DNA of 16,750 nucleotides from the NCBI GenBank assembly GCA_012800565.1, contig JAAZIZ010000013.1, positions 1-16,750 of the forward strand, given 5' to 3'. Position 1 is the first letter of the stretch, and each line of letters begins with the position of its first letter. The translations under genes were made by a program, and so were the position numbers. Under the pieces are notes generated by a model. The model ran no database searches, was not told the DNA's origin, and was given only the letters and a program-made list of their open reading frames with translations. This document shows, in pieces, positions 1 through 7,516 of the stretch. The DNA comes from Lentisphaerota bacterium (GTDB taxonomy: Bacteria; Verrucomicrobiota; Lentisphaeria; Oligosphaerales; Oligosphaeraceae).

Positions 1-32
1 AAAAAGAAAATATCAATTTCTGATTCTTTGGG

Positions 33-55
33 ACTGGCCTTGCCTGAGTATTTTT
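33..55 (+). terminator. Possible weak terminator of an upstream gene
   Basis: A short imperfect stem (ACTGGC at 33-38 with GCC at 42-44 and AGT at 47-49, two bases bulged) is followed at once by a run of five T at 51-55. It would suit the end of a gene lying left of the window. The stem is short and bulged, so this could be chance in an AT-rich spacer. Confidence 0.22.
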
Positions 56-66
56 CCCCATTCATA

Positions 67-94
67 TTGACTATAAGCAATAACAACTTAGATT
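67..94 (+). promoter_or_regulatory. Candidate sigma70 promoter for the aspartate kinase gene
   Basis: A -35-like TTGACT at 67-72 (5 of 6 consensus bases) and a -10-like TAGATT at 89-94 (4 of 6) are separated by 16 bases in an AT-rich stretch that contrasts with the GC-rich coding DNA. Transcription would begin near 101, leaving a leader of about 50 bases before the ATG at 150. This rests on motif matching only. Confidence 0.45.
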
Positions 95-149
95 ATATGT
101 TTTACCTCGAATGCAAAGGATAATCCCCCCTCGGAAAGGAGCAGCTGTG

Positions 150-1556
150 ATGCTCGGACAACATACTGTAGAGAAGATCGGCGGGTCATCCATGTCCCGT
201 TTTGGCGAAGTGATGCAAAATGTGATCCTGGGCAATCGCAAGCCTCAGGAGTTGTATAACCGGATTTTCATAGTCTCGGCTTATGGCGGCATCACTAACA
301 TGCTGCTGGAAAACAAGAAGAATGGCACTCCCGGTGTATACGGCAAATTCGCCTCCGGCAGTGAAACCTGGGAGGACCATCTTGAGGAAGTGAGACAGCG
401 CATGCTGGATTTCAACCGCAGCTTCAAGGATTTGGGCTTGGACCTGGACCTGGCAGATGCATTCGTGCACCAGCGTCTGGACGGCATCCGGGACTGCCTG
501 GTGAACCTGCTGCAGCTGCGTTCGTTCGGCCTGTTCAGCCTGAACAACTATTTGCCGCCGACCCGAGAGTTGCTCAGCGCTGTGGGTGAGGCGCACAGCG
601 CCTACAATAGTACCCTGATCCTGCAAAAGCACGGTGTGAATGCCAAATTCGTTGATCTCACCGGCTGGATGCAGTCCGAAATCCTGACTTTCGATGAAGT
701 GATCAGTCAAGCTTTCGAGGGCATTGACTACAGCAACACCATGCCTATTGTGACCGGCTATGTCAAGTTTGACCAAGGCATTATGACCCATTTCGACCGC
801 GGCTACAGCGAAATCACTTTCAGCAAAGTCGCGGTGCTGACCAAAGCCCGCGAGGGCATCATCCACAAAGAATACCATCTTTGCACTGGCGACCCGGTAC
901 TGATCGGCACCGACAAGGTAAAAGTCATCGGCAACACTAATTTCGACATCGCGGACCAGCTTTCCGATCTGGACATGGAAGCCATCCATTCCAAGGCCTC
1001 CAAGGAAATGGAACTCTACGGCATCCCCATCCGGATCAAGAATGCTTTCGAGCCGGATCATCCCGGTACCTTAATCTCCTGCGACTACATCTCGCCCGTT
1101 CCCCGGGTAGAGATGATTTGCGGACGCAATGATGTGGAAGCCATTGAGGTCATGGACCCGGAAATGGTCTCCAAGGTCGGCTACGACCAGAACCTGATGA
1201 CCAGCCTGGTGGAGGCCCATATCAGCTATATTGCCAAAACCACCAACGCCAACACCATCACCCATTTTGTGCCCCAGAAGAATCGCCATTTGAACGAATG
1301 CGTGGAGAACTTGCGGATGCGCTTTCCCAGCGCCCGGGTACGGCGCTTCCCGGTGGCACTGGTCTCGGTAATCGGCACCAATATGCGCATTCCCGGATTC
1401 CTGGCCAAAGCCGCCAATGCACTCTACCAGGCAGACATCAATGTACTGTCTTTGGTGCAGTCCTCGCGCCAGGTCAATATGCAGTTCGTGGTCAGCCGGA
1501 ATGATTTTGAAGCGGCACAAAAAGCACTGCATGCGGTCTTCGTCGAAAATGCCTAA
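150..1556 (+). CDS. ask: Aspartate kinase, ectoine-type (Ask_Ect-like), with C-terminal ACT domain
   Basis: Phosphorylates L-aspartate to 4-phospho-L-aspartate with ATP, the first step towards lysine, threonine, methionine, diaminopimelate and, in some bacteria, ectoine; cytoplasmic. The ATG at 150 follows GGAAAGGAG (133-141) by 8 bases. An in-frame ATG at 111 lacks such a site, and a GTG at 147 is possible. The 468-residue product opens with the kinase nucleotide-binding motif KIGGSSM at residues 9-15 (usually KxGGTS) and has a VSAYGG segment near residue 43. A C-terminal regulatory ACT domain occupies roughly residues 400-468, with VSVIGTNMRIPGFLAK at its start. From memory, the first hundred residues (HTVEKIGG, RIFIVSAY, a GTPGVY insertion) look more like the aspartokinase of ectoine clusters than like E. 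coli LysC. No ectA, ectB, ectC or ectD follows; the next gene is a glycosidase. The ACT domain suggests feedback control, ligand unknown. The family call is firm; the subtype is from recall, not alignment. Confidence 0.9.
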   Translation: MLGQHTVEKIGGSSMSRFGEVMQNVILGNRKPQELYNRIFIVSAYGGITNMLLENKKNGTPGVYGKFASGSETWEDHLEEVRQRMLDFNRSFKDLGLDLDLADAFVHQRLDGIRDCLVNLLQLRSFGLFSLNNYLPPTRELLSAVGEAHSAYNSTLILQKHGVNAKFVDLTGWMQSEILTFDEVISQAFEGIDYSNTMPIVTGYVKFDQGIMTHFDRGYSEITFSKVAVLTKAREGIIHKEYHLCTGDPVLIGTDKVKVIGNTNFDIADQLSDLDMEAIHSKASKEMELYGIPIRIKNAFEPDHPGTLISCDYISPVPRVEMICGRNDVEAIEVMDPEMVSKVGYDQNLMTSLVEAHISYIAKTTNANTITHFVPQKNRHLNECVENLRMRFPSARVRRFPVALVSVIGTNMRIPGFLAKAANALYQADINVLSLVQSSRQVNMQFVVSRNDFEAAQKALHAVFVENA

Positions 1557-1633
1557 GTTCTGTGTTCTGCCTGCAAAAGATGTGCTCAGAACCGGAACTG
1601 CGGCTTGAGGCAGTCTGCCGCTAATGGAGAACC

Positions 1634-3655
1634 ATGGCTAAGCAGAATTACAGTTTGGGGCGGCTGAGTTTTACCCTTGCAGACGAACTGCTGCAGTTGC
1701 AGTTCTGCGGTGACTACTGCTGCCGGACACATCTGCCCGAGCTGGGCGGTATAACCCTGGCTGCTTTCGGCACGCAACGCCTGGAGGGCAGTGCGCTGCG
1801 CTGCCGCCAGGTAACCGCCTCTCCTCTGGAACTGTCTTTCCAGCTCCAGGATGCTGCCGGCACTGTCGCCATACAATCCGTTTGGAAACTCTGCCCGCAA
1901 AGCGGCTTATTCAGCCGGCGCGACCGTATCTGCAACACCAGCAGCGCATCTATAGTGTTGCGGCGCTTTTTGGCCCGCTTCCCCTTTGCCGCCGGTGACT
2001 ACGAAGTCTATGCTCAGCACAGCCGCTGGGGCCGGGAAAGCCAGGGGCAATGGTGCGCTTTCAACAGCGGCACCCTGAAGCTCGCTCACCGCTGGGGCCG
2101 GACCACCGAGGGAGGCGCACCGTATGCCGCCGTGCGGGAAAAATACTGCCGGCACGCGCTTGCCTTGCATGTCATTCCCAACGGCAAATGGTGTCTGAAA
2201 TTCCGTCAGTATGGCTTCAGCAACCTCAAACCGATGCTGATTGCCGAACTGGGGCAGGATGACGAAGACTTCCAGCTCACCCTGGCACCGGGCGAGAGCT
2301 TCGAGGCTCCTGAGATATTGCTCCAGCTGCTGCCAGGGCGCGAAGTCGAGTCCGGTACTGCTGAACTGCACCGTTATCTGCTGGAGCATCTCGCCCCGGC
2401 AGTGCCGCCGCTGCCAGTGGTTTACAATACCTGGCTGGACAGGATGACCACCCTCGAAGTGCCGCGACTGCGCCAGCAGCTCGCCGCCGCCCGCGCCATC
2501 GGCTGCGAAGTTTTCGTGGTGGATGCCGGATGGTTCCGCTGCCTGGGGGACTGGCGGGAGCTTGAGAATAAGGCTTTCCAGGGGCAAATGAGCCAATTCG
2601 CGGACGAGGTCCGGGCGGCCGGGCTGCGCTTCGGCATCTGGCTGGACGGGGAAGCGTTCTCGGCTCTGGCACCAGTAATTCAGGAGCATCCGGAATATTT
2701 TGTCTCCAGCAATCCCAATGCCACCGGGCTGCTGGGTGGAAATTACCGGATCGACGCCGCCAGTCCGGCTGGCCGCGATTATTTGTTTGCCCTGTTGTCC
2801 GGACTGATTCAGAAATACAACCTGGGCTATTTGAAGTTCGATATGAACAACTCCAGTGGCTACGACTGCTCCGGCGCTGAACTTGCCGCCTTTTCCCGCG
2901 GCTGGTTCTCCGTCATTGAGCAAATCCGCCATGCTTTCCCCGATCTGATTTTGGAAAACTGCGCCAGCGGCGCCCTGCGCACCGATCTGCAGACGCTGAA
3001 GTTTTTTTCCTCGCACTTCATCAGTGACAACGCCAATATCTATGAAGTGCTGCGGATCACCCAGGGGATGTTCCTGCGCTTCCTGCCGGGGCGGCTGTTC
3101 CGCTGGCTGGTTACCACCAGCACTGGCGATTTCCGGCCCCACGGGCCGGAAACACCGGCATATCTGGTCCAACCCAACGCCGCCACCTGGCTGCAATTCT
3201 CTACTTATGAGGCCGAATTCGGACTGCTGGCCACGGCCATGGGAGTGATGGGATTTTCCGGCGATTTGGACGCTTTGCCGCCAGAAGCCAGAAAAACTTT
3301 CGCCGCTGTGGTGCAGCGCTACAAGCAGCACCGCCAGGCCATCCAGAATTCCGAGGGCACACTGCTGACACCAGTGGAAAGCATGAACCGCCCCGAGGGA
3401 TGGCTGGTGTTTCAGCTCTTCGACCGCAGCAGCGGCGAATTGAATATCTTTGCTTTCCACAAAGTCTGCGATGGCGACTGCTGCCGGATTTTCCACCCCT
3501 GCGGCCTGCCTCCTGACTGGCGCGGCCGCGATGCCTCTGGACGCAGCTACAGCGCCGCACAGCTGCAGGAACACGGAATCCAGATCACTTTCGAATACAA
3601 CCAGCACGGCGATTTCCAGGCCCAATGGCTCAGCTACAAACGCAGCGAGGAATAG
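1634..3655 (+). CDS. GH36 family alpha-galactosidase-like glycosidase
   Basis: Probable retaining glycosidase of clan GH-D, expected to release terminal alpha-linked galactose or a related sugar. The ATG at 1634 follows GGAGA (1626-1630) closely. The 673-residue product has an N-terminal beta-sandwich (about 1-255), a (beta/alpha)8 barrel (about 260-570) and a C-terminal beta domain. The presumed nucleophile is Asp403 in YLKFDMNN. ENCASG lies at 441-446, and the presumed acid/base is Asp465 in FISDNAN. Two canonical GH36 signatures differ: NTWLD (265-269) replaces the usual N-x-W-E-A, and VDAGWF (Asp297-Ala298) replaces the usual DDGWF, so the sugar specificity may not be plain alpha-galactose. 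I see no signal peptide, so it probably acts in the cytoplasm on imported oligosaccharides, unlike the secreted enzymes further right. It lies 77 bases after the kinase gene, with no obvious strong terminator between them. Family assignment is confident; substrate is not. Confidence 0.87.
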   Translation: MAKQNYSLGRLSFTLADELLQLQFCGDYCCRTHLPELGGITLAAFGTQRLEGSALRCRQVTASPLELSFQLQDAAGTVAIQSVWKLCPQSGLFSRRDRICNTSSASIVLRRFLARFPFAAGDYEVYAQHSRWGRESQGQWCAFNSGTLKLAHRWGRTTEGGAPYAAVREKYCRHALALHVIPNGKWCLKFRQYGFSNLKPMLIAELGQDDEDFQLTLAPGESFEAPEILLQLLPGREVESGTAELHRYLLEHLAPAVPPLPVVYNTWLDRMTTLEVPRLRQQLAAARAIGCEVFVVDAGWFRCLGDWRELENKAFQGQMSQFADEVRAAGLRFGIWLDGEAFSALAPVIQEHPEYFVSSNPNATGLLGGNYRIDAASPAGRDYLFALLSGLIQKYNLGYLKFDMNNSSGYDCSGAELAAFSRGWFSVIEQIRHAFPDLILENCASGALRTDLQTLKFFSSHFISDNANIYEVLRITQGMFLRFLPGRLFRWLVTTSTGDFRPHGPETPAYLVQPNAATWLQFSTYEAEFGLLATAMGVMGFSGDLDALPPEARKTFAAVVQRYKQHRQAIQNSEGTLLTPVESMNRPEGWLVFQLFDRSSGELNIFAFHKVCDGDCCRIFHPCGLPPDWRGRDASGRSYSAAQLQEHGIQITFEYNQHGDFQAQWLSYKRSEE

Positions 3656-4463
3656 TTACGGCGCAGCCGGCCTGACCGGTAAGCGCCGACTTAATTACAG
3701 TGTACATTCTGCCATCTTTAAGGAACATTTATTTGCATTGCCGACTCACCCATATTTTCTCTTCTCAGCGTATCCAGCTGCCGGTCCGAGCGCCGCTGCT
3801 GTGGTCATGGTTATTGGCCGGACTGCTGTGGCTTGTATTCCTGCCGGGCGAAAAACATCTGGCGGCCAAGCCGGAAGGCTACCGGACTGATTGCTTGGCA
3901 CCCGCCTGCGGCATCCTTGAACTGACGACAACATGCCCAGCCGCCACCAACTCAAAAACATTTTCGTTGCCTTGGATTGAAAAAGATGATCTGCAGGAGC
4001 ATGAGCAGCGCCGGGAGGGAGAGAACGACTGCCTTTACAACCCGGCTGGTGCTGAGTGGCTGCTTTCCCGGAAGATTTTACTATCCACCAGTTCGGTTCC
4101 AAAGCTATACACCAATATTTATCTGAACAACTATCAAATCCGAGCCGGCCCCCTCTTCTGACTCAGACCAGCAATCACTGAACTTATTCCTGTCCCCCAC
4201 CCGCGCCGGAGTGCACGGGGTGCTGTTTCCCCCCGTTAACCTGCTTAACCCAGTTATGCTCGCCTGGTTCGTTTGTACGGCTGGACTACTGGATATTCCT
4301 GTAGAAATTCCCAGAACCTGGCCAGGCCGGCCCTGATTTTAACGCTAACCTGCGTGGCTGACAGAATAGGGAAACGCCGCCAAAAGAACCTGTGGAAAGG
4401 TAAATGTAATTTTGAACAACTCCTAATCAGCCAAACGCATTGTTTGTTGCAAAGAGGTAAAAC
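3656..4463. other. About 800-bp spacer with no convincing gene; possible decayed membrane-protein gene
   Basis: Apart from the hairpin at its left end, no confident gene is visible. One open stretch (3700-4161, + strand, 153 codons) encodes a hydrophobic segment, LLWSWLLAGLLWLVFLPG, that could span a membrane, but it lacks a good ribosome binding site and resembles no family I know. A second open stretch in another + frame (about 4127-4336) also has a hydrophobic run (PVMLAWFVCTAGLL) and ends at a TGA. Two neighbouring open pieces in different frames, both hydrophobic, would fit a frameshifted relic, but chance is possible. Near 4317-4332 there is a palindrome CCTGGCCAGG overlapping GGCCGGCC. 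The last 100 bases are more AT-rich and probably hold the promoter of the antiporter gene, but I could not pick out a good -35/-10 pair. Confidence 0.4.
3660..3687 (+). terminator. Imperfect hairpin after the GH36 gene
   Basis: GGCGC (3660-3664) can pair with GCGCC (3683-3687), and inner CCGG (3667-3670) with CCGG (3676-3679) around a 5-base loop, with unpaired AG and TAA between the two stems. It begins 5 bases after the stop codon of the glycosidase gene. No T run follows, so it may be a factor-dependent or weak terminator, or an mRNA 3'-end stabiliser. Confidence 0.3.
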
Positions 4464-6584
4464 ATGAATCAAGACGCTCCCGTCATCCAGCAAATAACTT
4501 TTCTGGTCATCCAGACCGGTATCATTCTGCTTGCCGCACGTTTTTGCGGCAAACTCGCGCAAAAATTTCACATCCCTCCGGTATTAGGTGAATTGCTGGC
4601 CGGGATTATTATCGGGCCTTATCTGCTGGGCGGCCTGAATCTTGGCATTCCGGGCTTCCCCGATGGTATTTTCCCATTGCCGCAAAGCGGTTCTCTTCCG
4701 GTTTCCACACCGCTTTATGGCCTTGCAACCCTGGGCTCGATCATCCTGTTGTTTATGTCAGGACTGGAAACCGACCTCAGGCTCCTGTTTCGATATTCGG
4801 TAGCCGGTACAGTCGTCGGCCTGGGCGGGGTAATCTTTTCTTTCGCTTTCGGTGCCGGACTCTGCATGGTCATGCTGGATGTCGGATTTATGGACCCCCG
4901 CACCCTGTTCCTGGGAATTCTCAGCACGGCGACTTCGGTCGGCATCACTGCCAGGATCCTGTCCGAAAAGAAATGCATTGATTCACCGGAGGGGACGACC
5001 ATCATGGCTGCAGCGGTGATTGATGATGTTCTCGGCATCATCTGTCTGGCTATAGTCATGGGATTGCTGGGCGTGGCCGATTCGGTTCATGGCGCAGTCA
5101 ATTGGGGCCACATCGGCAGGATCGCCCTGAAAAGCGTCAGCATCTGGCTGGGTGCCACTGCTGCGGGCTTGCTCTTCGCCCATCAGATTGCCAAATTCCT
5201 CAAATGCTTCCGTCCTTCGGCACAGTATTCAGTGATGGCTTTCGGTCTCGCCCTGATCCTGGCTGGATTATTCGAACAGGCTGGCCTGGCGATGATTGTT
5301 GGAGCCTATGTCATGGGGCTGAGCCTCTCGAAAACCGATATATCTTTTGCCCTGCAGCGCACACTGTATGGTGTATATGACTTCCTGGTGCCAGTGTTCT
5401 TTGTCGTCATGGGCATGCTGGTGGATATTCGGGTGCTGGGCGACTGGGGGGTAGTGAAATTCGGACTTATCTACACTATTCTGGCAATTCTGGCCAAAAT
5501 CATCGGCTGCGGTCTGCCGGCCTGCTTTATGAACTTCAATCTGCTGGGCGCCTGCCGCATTGGCGTAGGCATGATTCCGCGCGGCGAGGTCGCGTTGATT
5601 ATTGCCGGCATTGGCGCCACCAGCATGATGACCATCGATAACGTCCAAACTCCAGTCATAGATGCCAAACTCTTTGGAGTAACCATCATTATGACTCTGC
5701 TGACCACCGTCATCGCGCCGCCGTTGTTATCATTCCTGCTCTCCATCAAAAAGAAAGGCGTGAAAAAAGAAGTCGGCGATCTGTCCCTGGTGCATACCCA
5801 CTTCCACATGCCTTCGGAGTTCGTCCGCGATTTTATTTTCCGGGCTCTGGTGGACAACCTGCGCCTGGATGGATTCAGGCATTCGGAACTGGACCGGGAA
5901 GCCGGAATCATCAATTTCCGCAAGGAAAGCACGACTTTCACCTTGAATATCAACGAAAATGATTTCTATTTCGAGTCCAATCTCAACGAAGTAATGCTGA
6001 TCAAAACCGCGATGTATGAAACTTTTGTCGAACTGCACAAAAACCTGTCCGAGCTGAAGCAAATGGCCAGTCCGGTAGGCATGGAAGAAGCCATCCTCAA
6101 CGGCAGTGCCAGGAAGACTTCTCAGGAACTCTTGAATCTGGCTCGTATAATTTCGCAAAATTGCATCACCACCAGCCTGAAAGCAACCAATACTGAAGAT
6201 GCCATCCGGGAACTGATTGGCCTGCTGGAACACAACGGGCGGCTACTGAATGCTGAGACCTGCCTCCGGGATGTCCTGGCACGCGAAGCCGTGGTCTCCA
6301 CCTGCATCGGCGATGGTATCGCCCTGCCCCATACCCGGACCTCCGGGGTGCAGGAGCTGGTTGCCGCCATCGGAATCAGTCCCGAGGGCTGCCTGCAGAG
6401 CGATGGCTCCGGAGAAAAAATCAAGATATTTGTCCTCAGTCTGTGTCCTAAATTTGCTGAGGAGCCCTATCTGCAATTTGTGGCGCATGTCGCGGCAGTG
6501 CTGTCGGATGAGAACAATCTGAAAATCCTGTCCGGGAACGCGGATTCGGCACAGATACACAAACTGTTCATCACTCGGAAATAA
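4464..6584 (+). CDS. CPA2-type cation/proton antiporter fused to a C-terminal PTS EIIA (fructose/nitrogen-type) domain
   Basis: Predicted inner-membrane monovalent cation (Na+ or K+)/H+ exchanger with a cytoplasmic PTS-like regulatory module. The ATG at 4464 has GAGG at 4454-4457, six bases upstream. Residues about 10-430 form a run of 12-13 hydrophobic segments of the Na_H_Exchanger fold. They include Asp187-Asp188 in AAVIDDVLG, matching the paired acidic residues that bind ions in many CPA2 antiporters, and a GVGMIPRGEVALI segment typical of the family. A linker domain of about 100 residues (roughly 450-550) precedes a PTS_EIIA_2-type domain (about 570-706), where His623 in GIALPHTR is at the place of the phosphorylated histidine. 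With the His kept, transport might respond to PTS phosphorylation state (inferred). The gene stands alone: about 800 bp of spacer before it and a strong hairpin after it. The ion is not predictable from sequence. Confidence 0.9.
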   Translation: MNQDAPVIQQITFLVIQTGIILLAARFCGKLAQKFHIPPVLGELLAGIIIGPYLLGGLNLGIPGFPDGIFPLPQSGSLPVSTPLYGLATLGSIILLFMSGLETDLRLLFRYSVAGTVVGLGGVIFSFAFGAGLCMVMLDVGFMDPRTLFLGILSTATSVGITARILSEKKCIDSPEGTTIMAAAVIDDVLGIICLAIVMGLLGVADSVHGAVNWGHIGRIALKSVSIWLGATAAGLLFAHQIAKFLKCFRPSAQYSVMAFGLALILAGLFEQAGLAMIVGAYVMGLSLSKTDISFALQRTLYGVYDFLVPVFFVVMGMLVDIRVLGDWGVVKFGLIYTILAILAKIIGCGLPACFMNFNLLGACRIGVGMIPRGEVALIIAGIGATSMMTIDNVQTPVIDAKLFGVTIIMTLLTTVIAPPLLSFLLSIKKKGVKKEVGDLSLVHTHFHMPSEFVRDFIFRALVDNLRLDGFRHSELDREAGIINFRKESTTFTLNINENDFYFESNLNEVMLIKTAMYETFVELHKNLSELKQMASPVGMEEAILNGSARKTSQELLNLARIISQNCITTSLKATNTEDAIRELIGLLEHNGRLLNAETCLRDVLAREAVVSTCIGDGIALPHTRTSGVQELVAAIGISPEGCLQSDGSGEKIKIFVLSLCPKFAEEPYLQFVAHVAAVLSDENNLKILSGNADSAQIHKLFITRK

Positions 6585-6601
6585 TATCCAGCGCAACGAA
6601 G

Positions 6602-6653
6602 CATCGCTGCGGCCTGGTCTGATCTGGGCCGCAGCGGTGACCGGCAGATTTTT
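6602..6653 (+). terminator. Strong hairpin terminator after the antiporter gene
   Basis: A perfect 10-bp GC-rich stem (CGCTGCGGCC at 6605-6614 with GGCCGCAGCG at 6627-6636) extends to 13 bp with C6602-G6639, A6603-T6638 and a T6604/G6637 wobble, around a 12-base loop. Five T follow at 6649-6653, ten bases beyond the stem, which is further than in a textbook intrinsic terminator. It begins 17 bases after the antiporter stop and separates that gene from the operon that follows. Confidence 0.68.
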
Positions 6654-6679
6654 GCATTCCTACCCGGAAAAGTTATATT
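6652..6679 (+). promoter_or_regulatory. Candidate sigma70 promoter for the pseudopilin/glycosidase operon
   Basis: A -35-like TTGCAT (6652-6657) and a -10-like TATATT (6674-6679) are separated by 16 bases; TATTAT at 6676-6681 would give an 18-base spacer. They lie in a short AT-rich pocket directly after the antiporter terminator and about 75-80 bases before the pseudopilin start, where an operon promoter would be expected. Motif evidence only. Confidence 0.4.
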
Positions 6680-6756
6680 ATGCGGGCACCCTGCAGACAG
6701 CCTGTCTGAGCAGCTGATTGCCCGGCAAATGCCACAGTACCAATCCGGGAGCGAAT

Positions 6757-7446
6757 ATGAAGAAAGCATTTACTCTTATCGAGCTTTTGGTAGTAATTGC
6801 CATCATTGCGGTCCTGGCTTCGATGCTGCTGCCGGCCTTGGGCCGGGCGCGGGCGTCGGCGCAGCGCACCGCCTGCCTGAATCTCACCCGGCAAATGTAT
6901 TACGCTTTCGAGACCTATGCTGGGGAAAACGATTCCTGGGTGGTCAGGGCCGATCCTCCCAACCCGCAAGGCGGCAGCAGCAGCTACGCTTACGCCCAGT
7001 ATTGGTGCGGGTTGTTCGGCTACCTGGGATACTATTCCGGCTGCCGGGCCGGGCAAACCAGCTACTATGCGGTACCGTTCTGCAATCAGTTCATCTCCTG
7101 TCCCCAGGCCAAGCAACTCGGCAGCAGCGTAGGTTATGACGCGCAATATGGCCTGCGCATCGGCTATGGCATCAATTATTTCATTGCCGGCACCAGGCAG
7201 ACCGATGGCTATTTCCGCAAAGTCAGCGGCTCAGCCTACCGCGTCAGCAGCCTGTCCAACGTCCCGCTGATGGCTGAAGGCGCACGATACTACATCACCG
7301 ACAGTAATCCCGAGAAGCGGACTTTCCCGCATCAGGGGCAGGGATCGTACTTGTTTGCGGACGGCCATAGCGCATCCTATACCTTGAGCCGGGCCCTGAC
7401 GCCATCTTGGACATACTGGGTATACGGTCGAAAAAACTGGGATTAA
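6757..7446 (+). CDS. Type IV prepilin-like (pseudopilin) protein with H-X9-DG motif
   Basis: A 229-residue secreted or inner-membrane-anchored protein of the pilin/pseudopilin type. The ATG at 6757 has GGGAG (6747-6751) five bases upstream; an in-frame ATG at 6718 would add 13 residues ahead of the leader and is unlikely. The N-terminus MKKAFTLIELLVVIAII is a class III prepilin leader: cleavage expected between Ala4 and Phe5, Glu9 at the +5 position, and a hydrophobic helix to about residue 28. The residue before the cut is Ala rather than the usual Gly. The body is rich in Tyr, Gly and Cys. The C-terminus carries His192, nine residues, then Asp202-Gly203, the H-X9-DG signature that accompanies such leaders in Planctomycetes, Lentisphaerae and Verrucomicrobia. 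It is first in an apparent operon with secreted glycosidases, so a role in secretion, surface display or glycan capture is more likely than a classical pilus. The exact role is unknown. Confidence 0.9.
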   Translation: MKKAFTLIELLVVIAIIAVLASMLLPALGRARASAQRTACLNLTRQMYYAFETYAGENDSWVVRADPPNPQGGSSSYAYAQYWCGLFGYLGYYSGCRAGQTSYYAVPFCNQFISCPQAKQLGSSVGYDAQYGLRIGYGINYFIAGTRQTDGYFRKVSGSAYRVSSLSNVPLMAEGARYYITDSNPEKRTFPHQGQGSYLFADGHSASYTLSRALTPSWTYWVYGRKNWD

Positions 7447-7516
7447 CCCGAACTAAAACACCCCCTCTGCACCGCCGGATGCGTGATACTGCCGGATGGA
7501 GACTGCCGCTAACACT

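Noticed and set aside
186..1061. A 291-codon minus-strand open frame over the aspartate kinase gene
   Set aside because: Antisense shadow of a conserved kinase; no motif or promoter supports it.
1557..1633. Hairpins between the kinase and GH36 genes (GTTCTG 1557-1562 with CAGAAC 1587-1592; GCGGC 1600-1604 with GCCGC 1617-1621)
   Set aside because: The first has a 24-base loop and neither is followed by a T run; too weak to call a terminator or attenuator.
1907..3625. A 572-codon open frame on the minus strand across the GH36 gene
   Set aside because: It lies fully inside the clearly conserved GH36 coding region, has no recognisable domain, and its composition is what the antisense of a GC-rich gene gives.
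7474..7498. Short direct repeat GCCGGATG at 7474-7481 and 7491-7498, before the first GH123-like gene
   Set aside because: Only 8 bases, seen twice in a GC-rich spacer; not enough to propose an operator.
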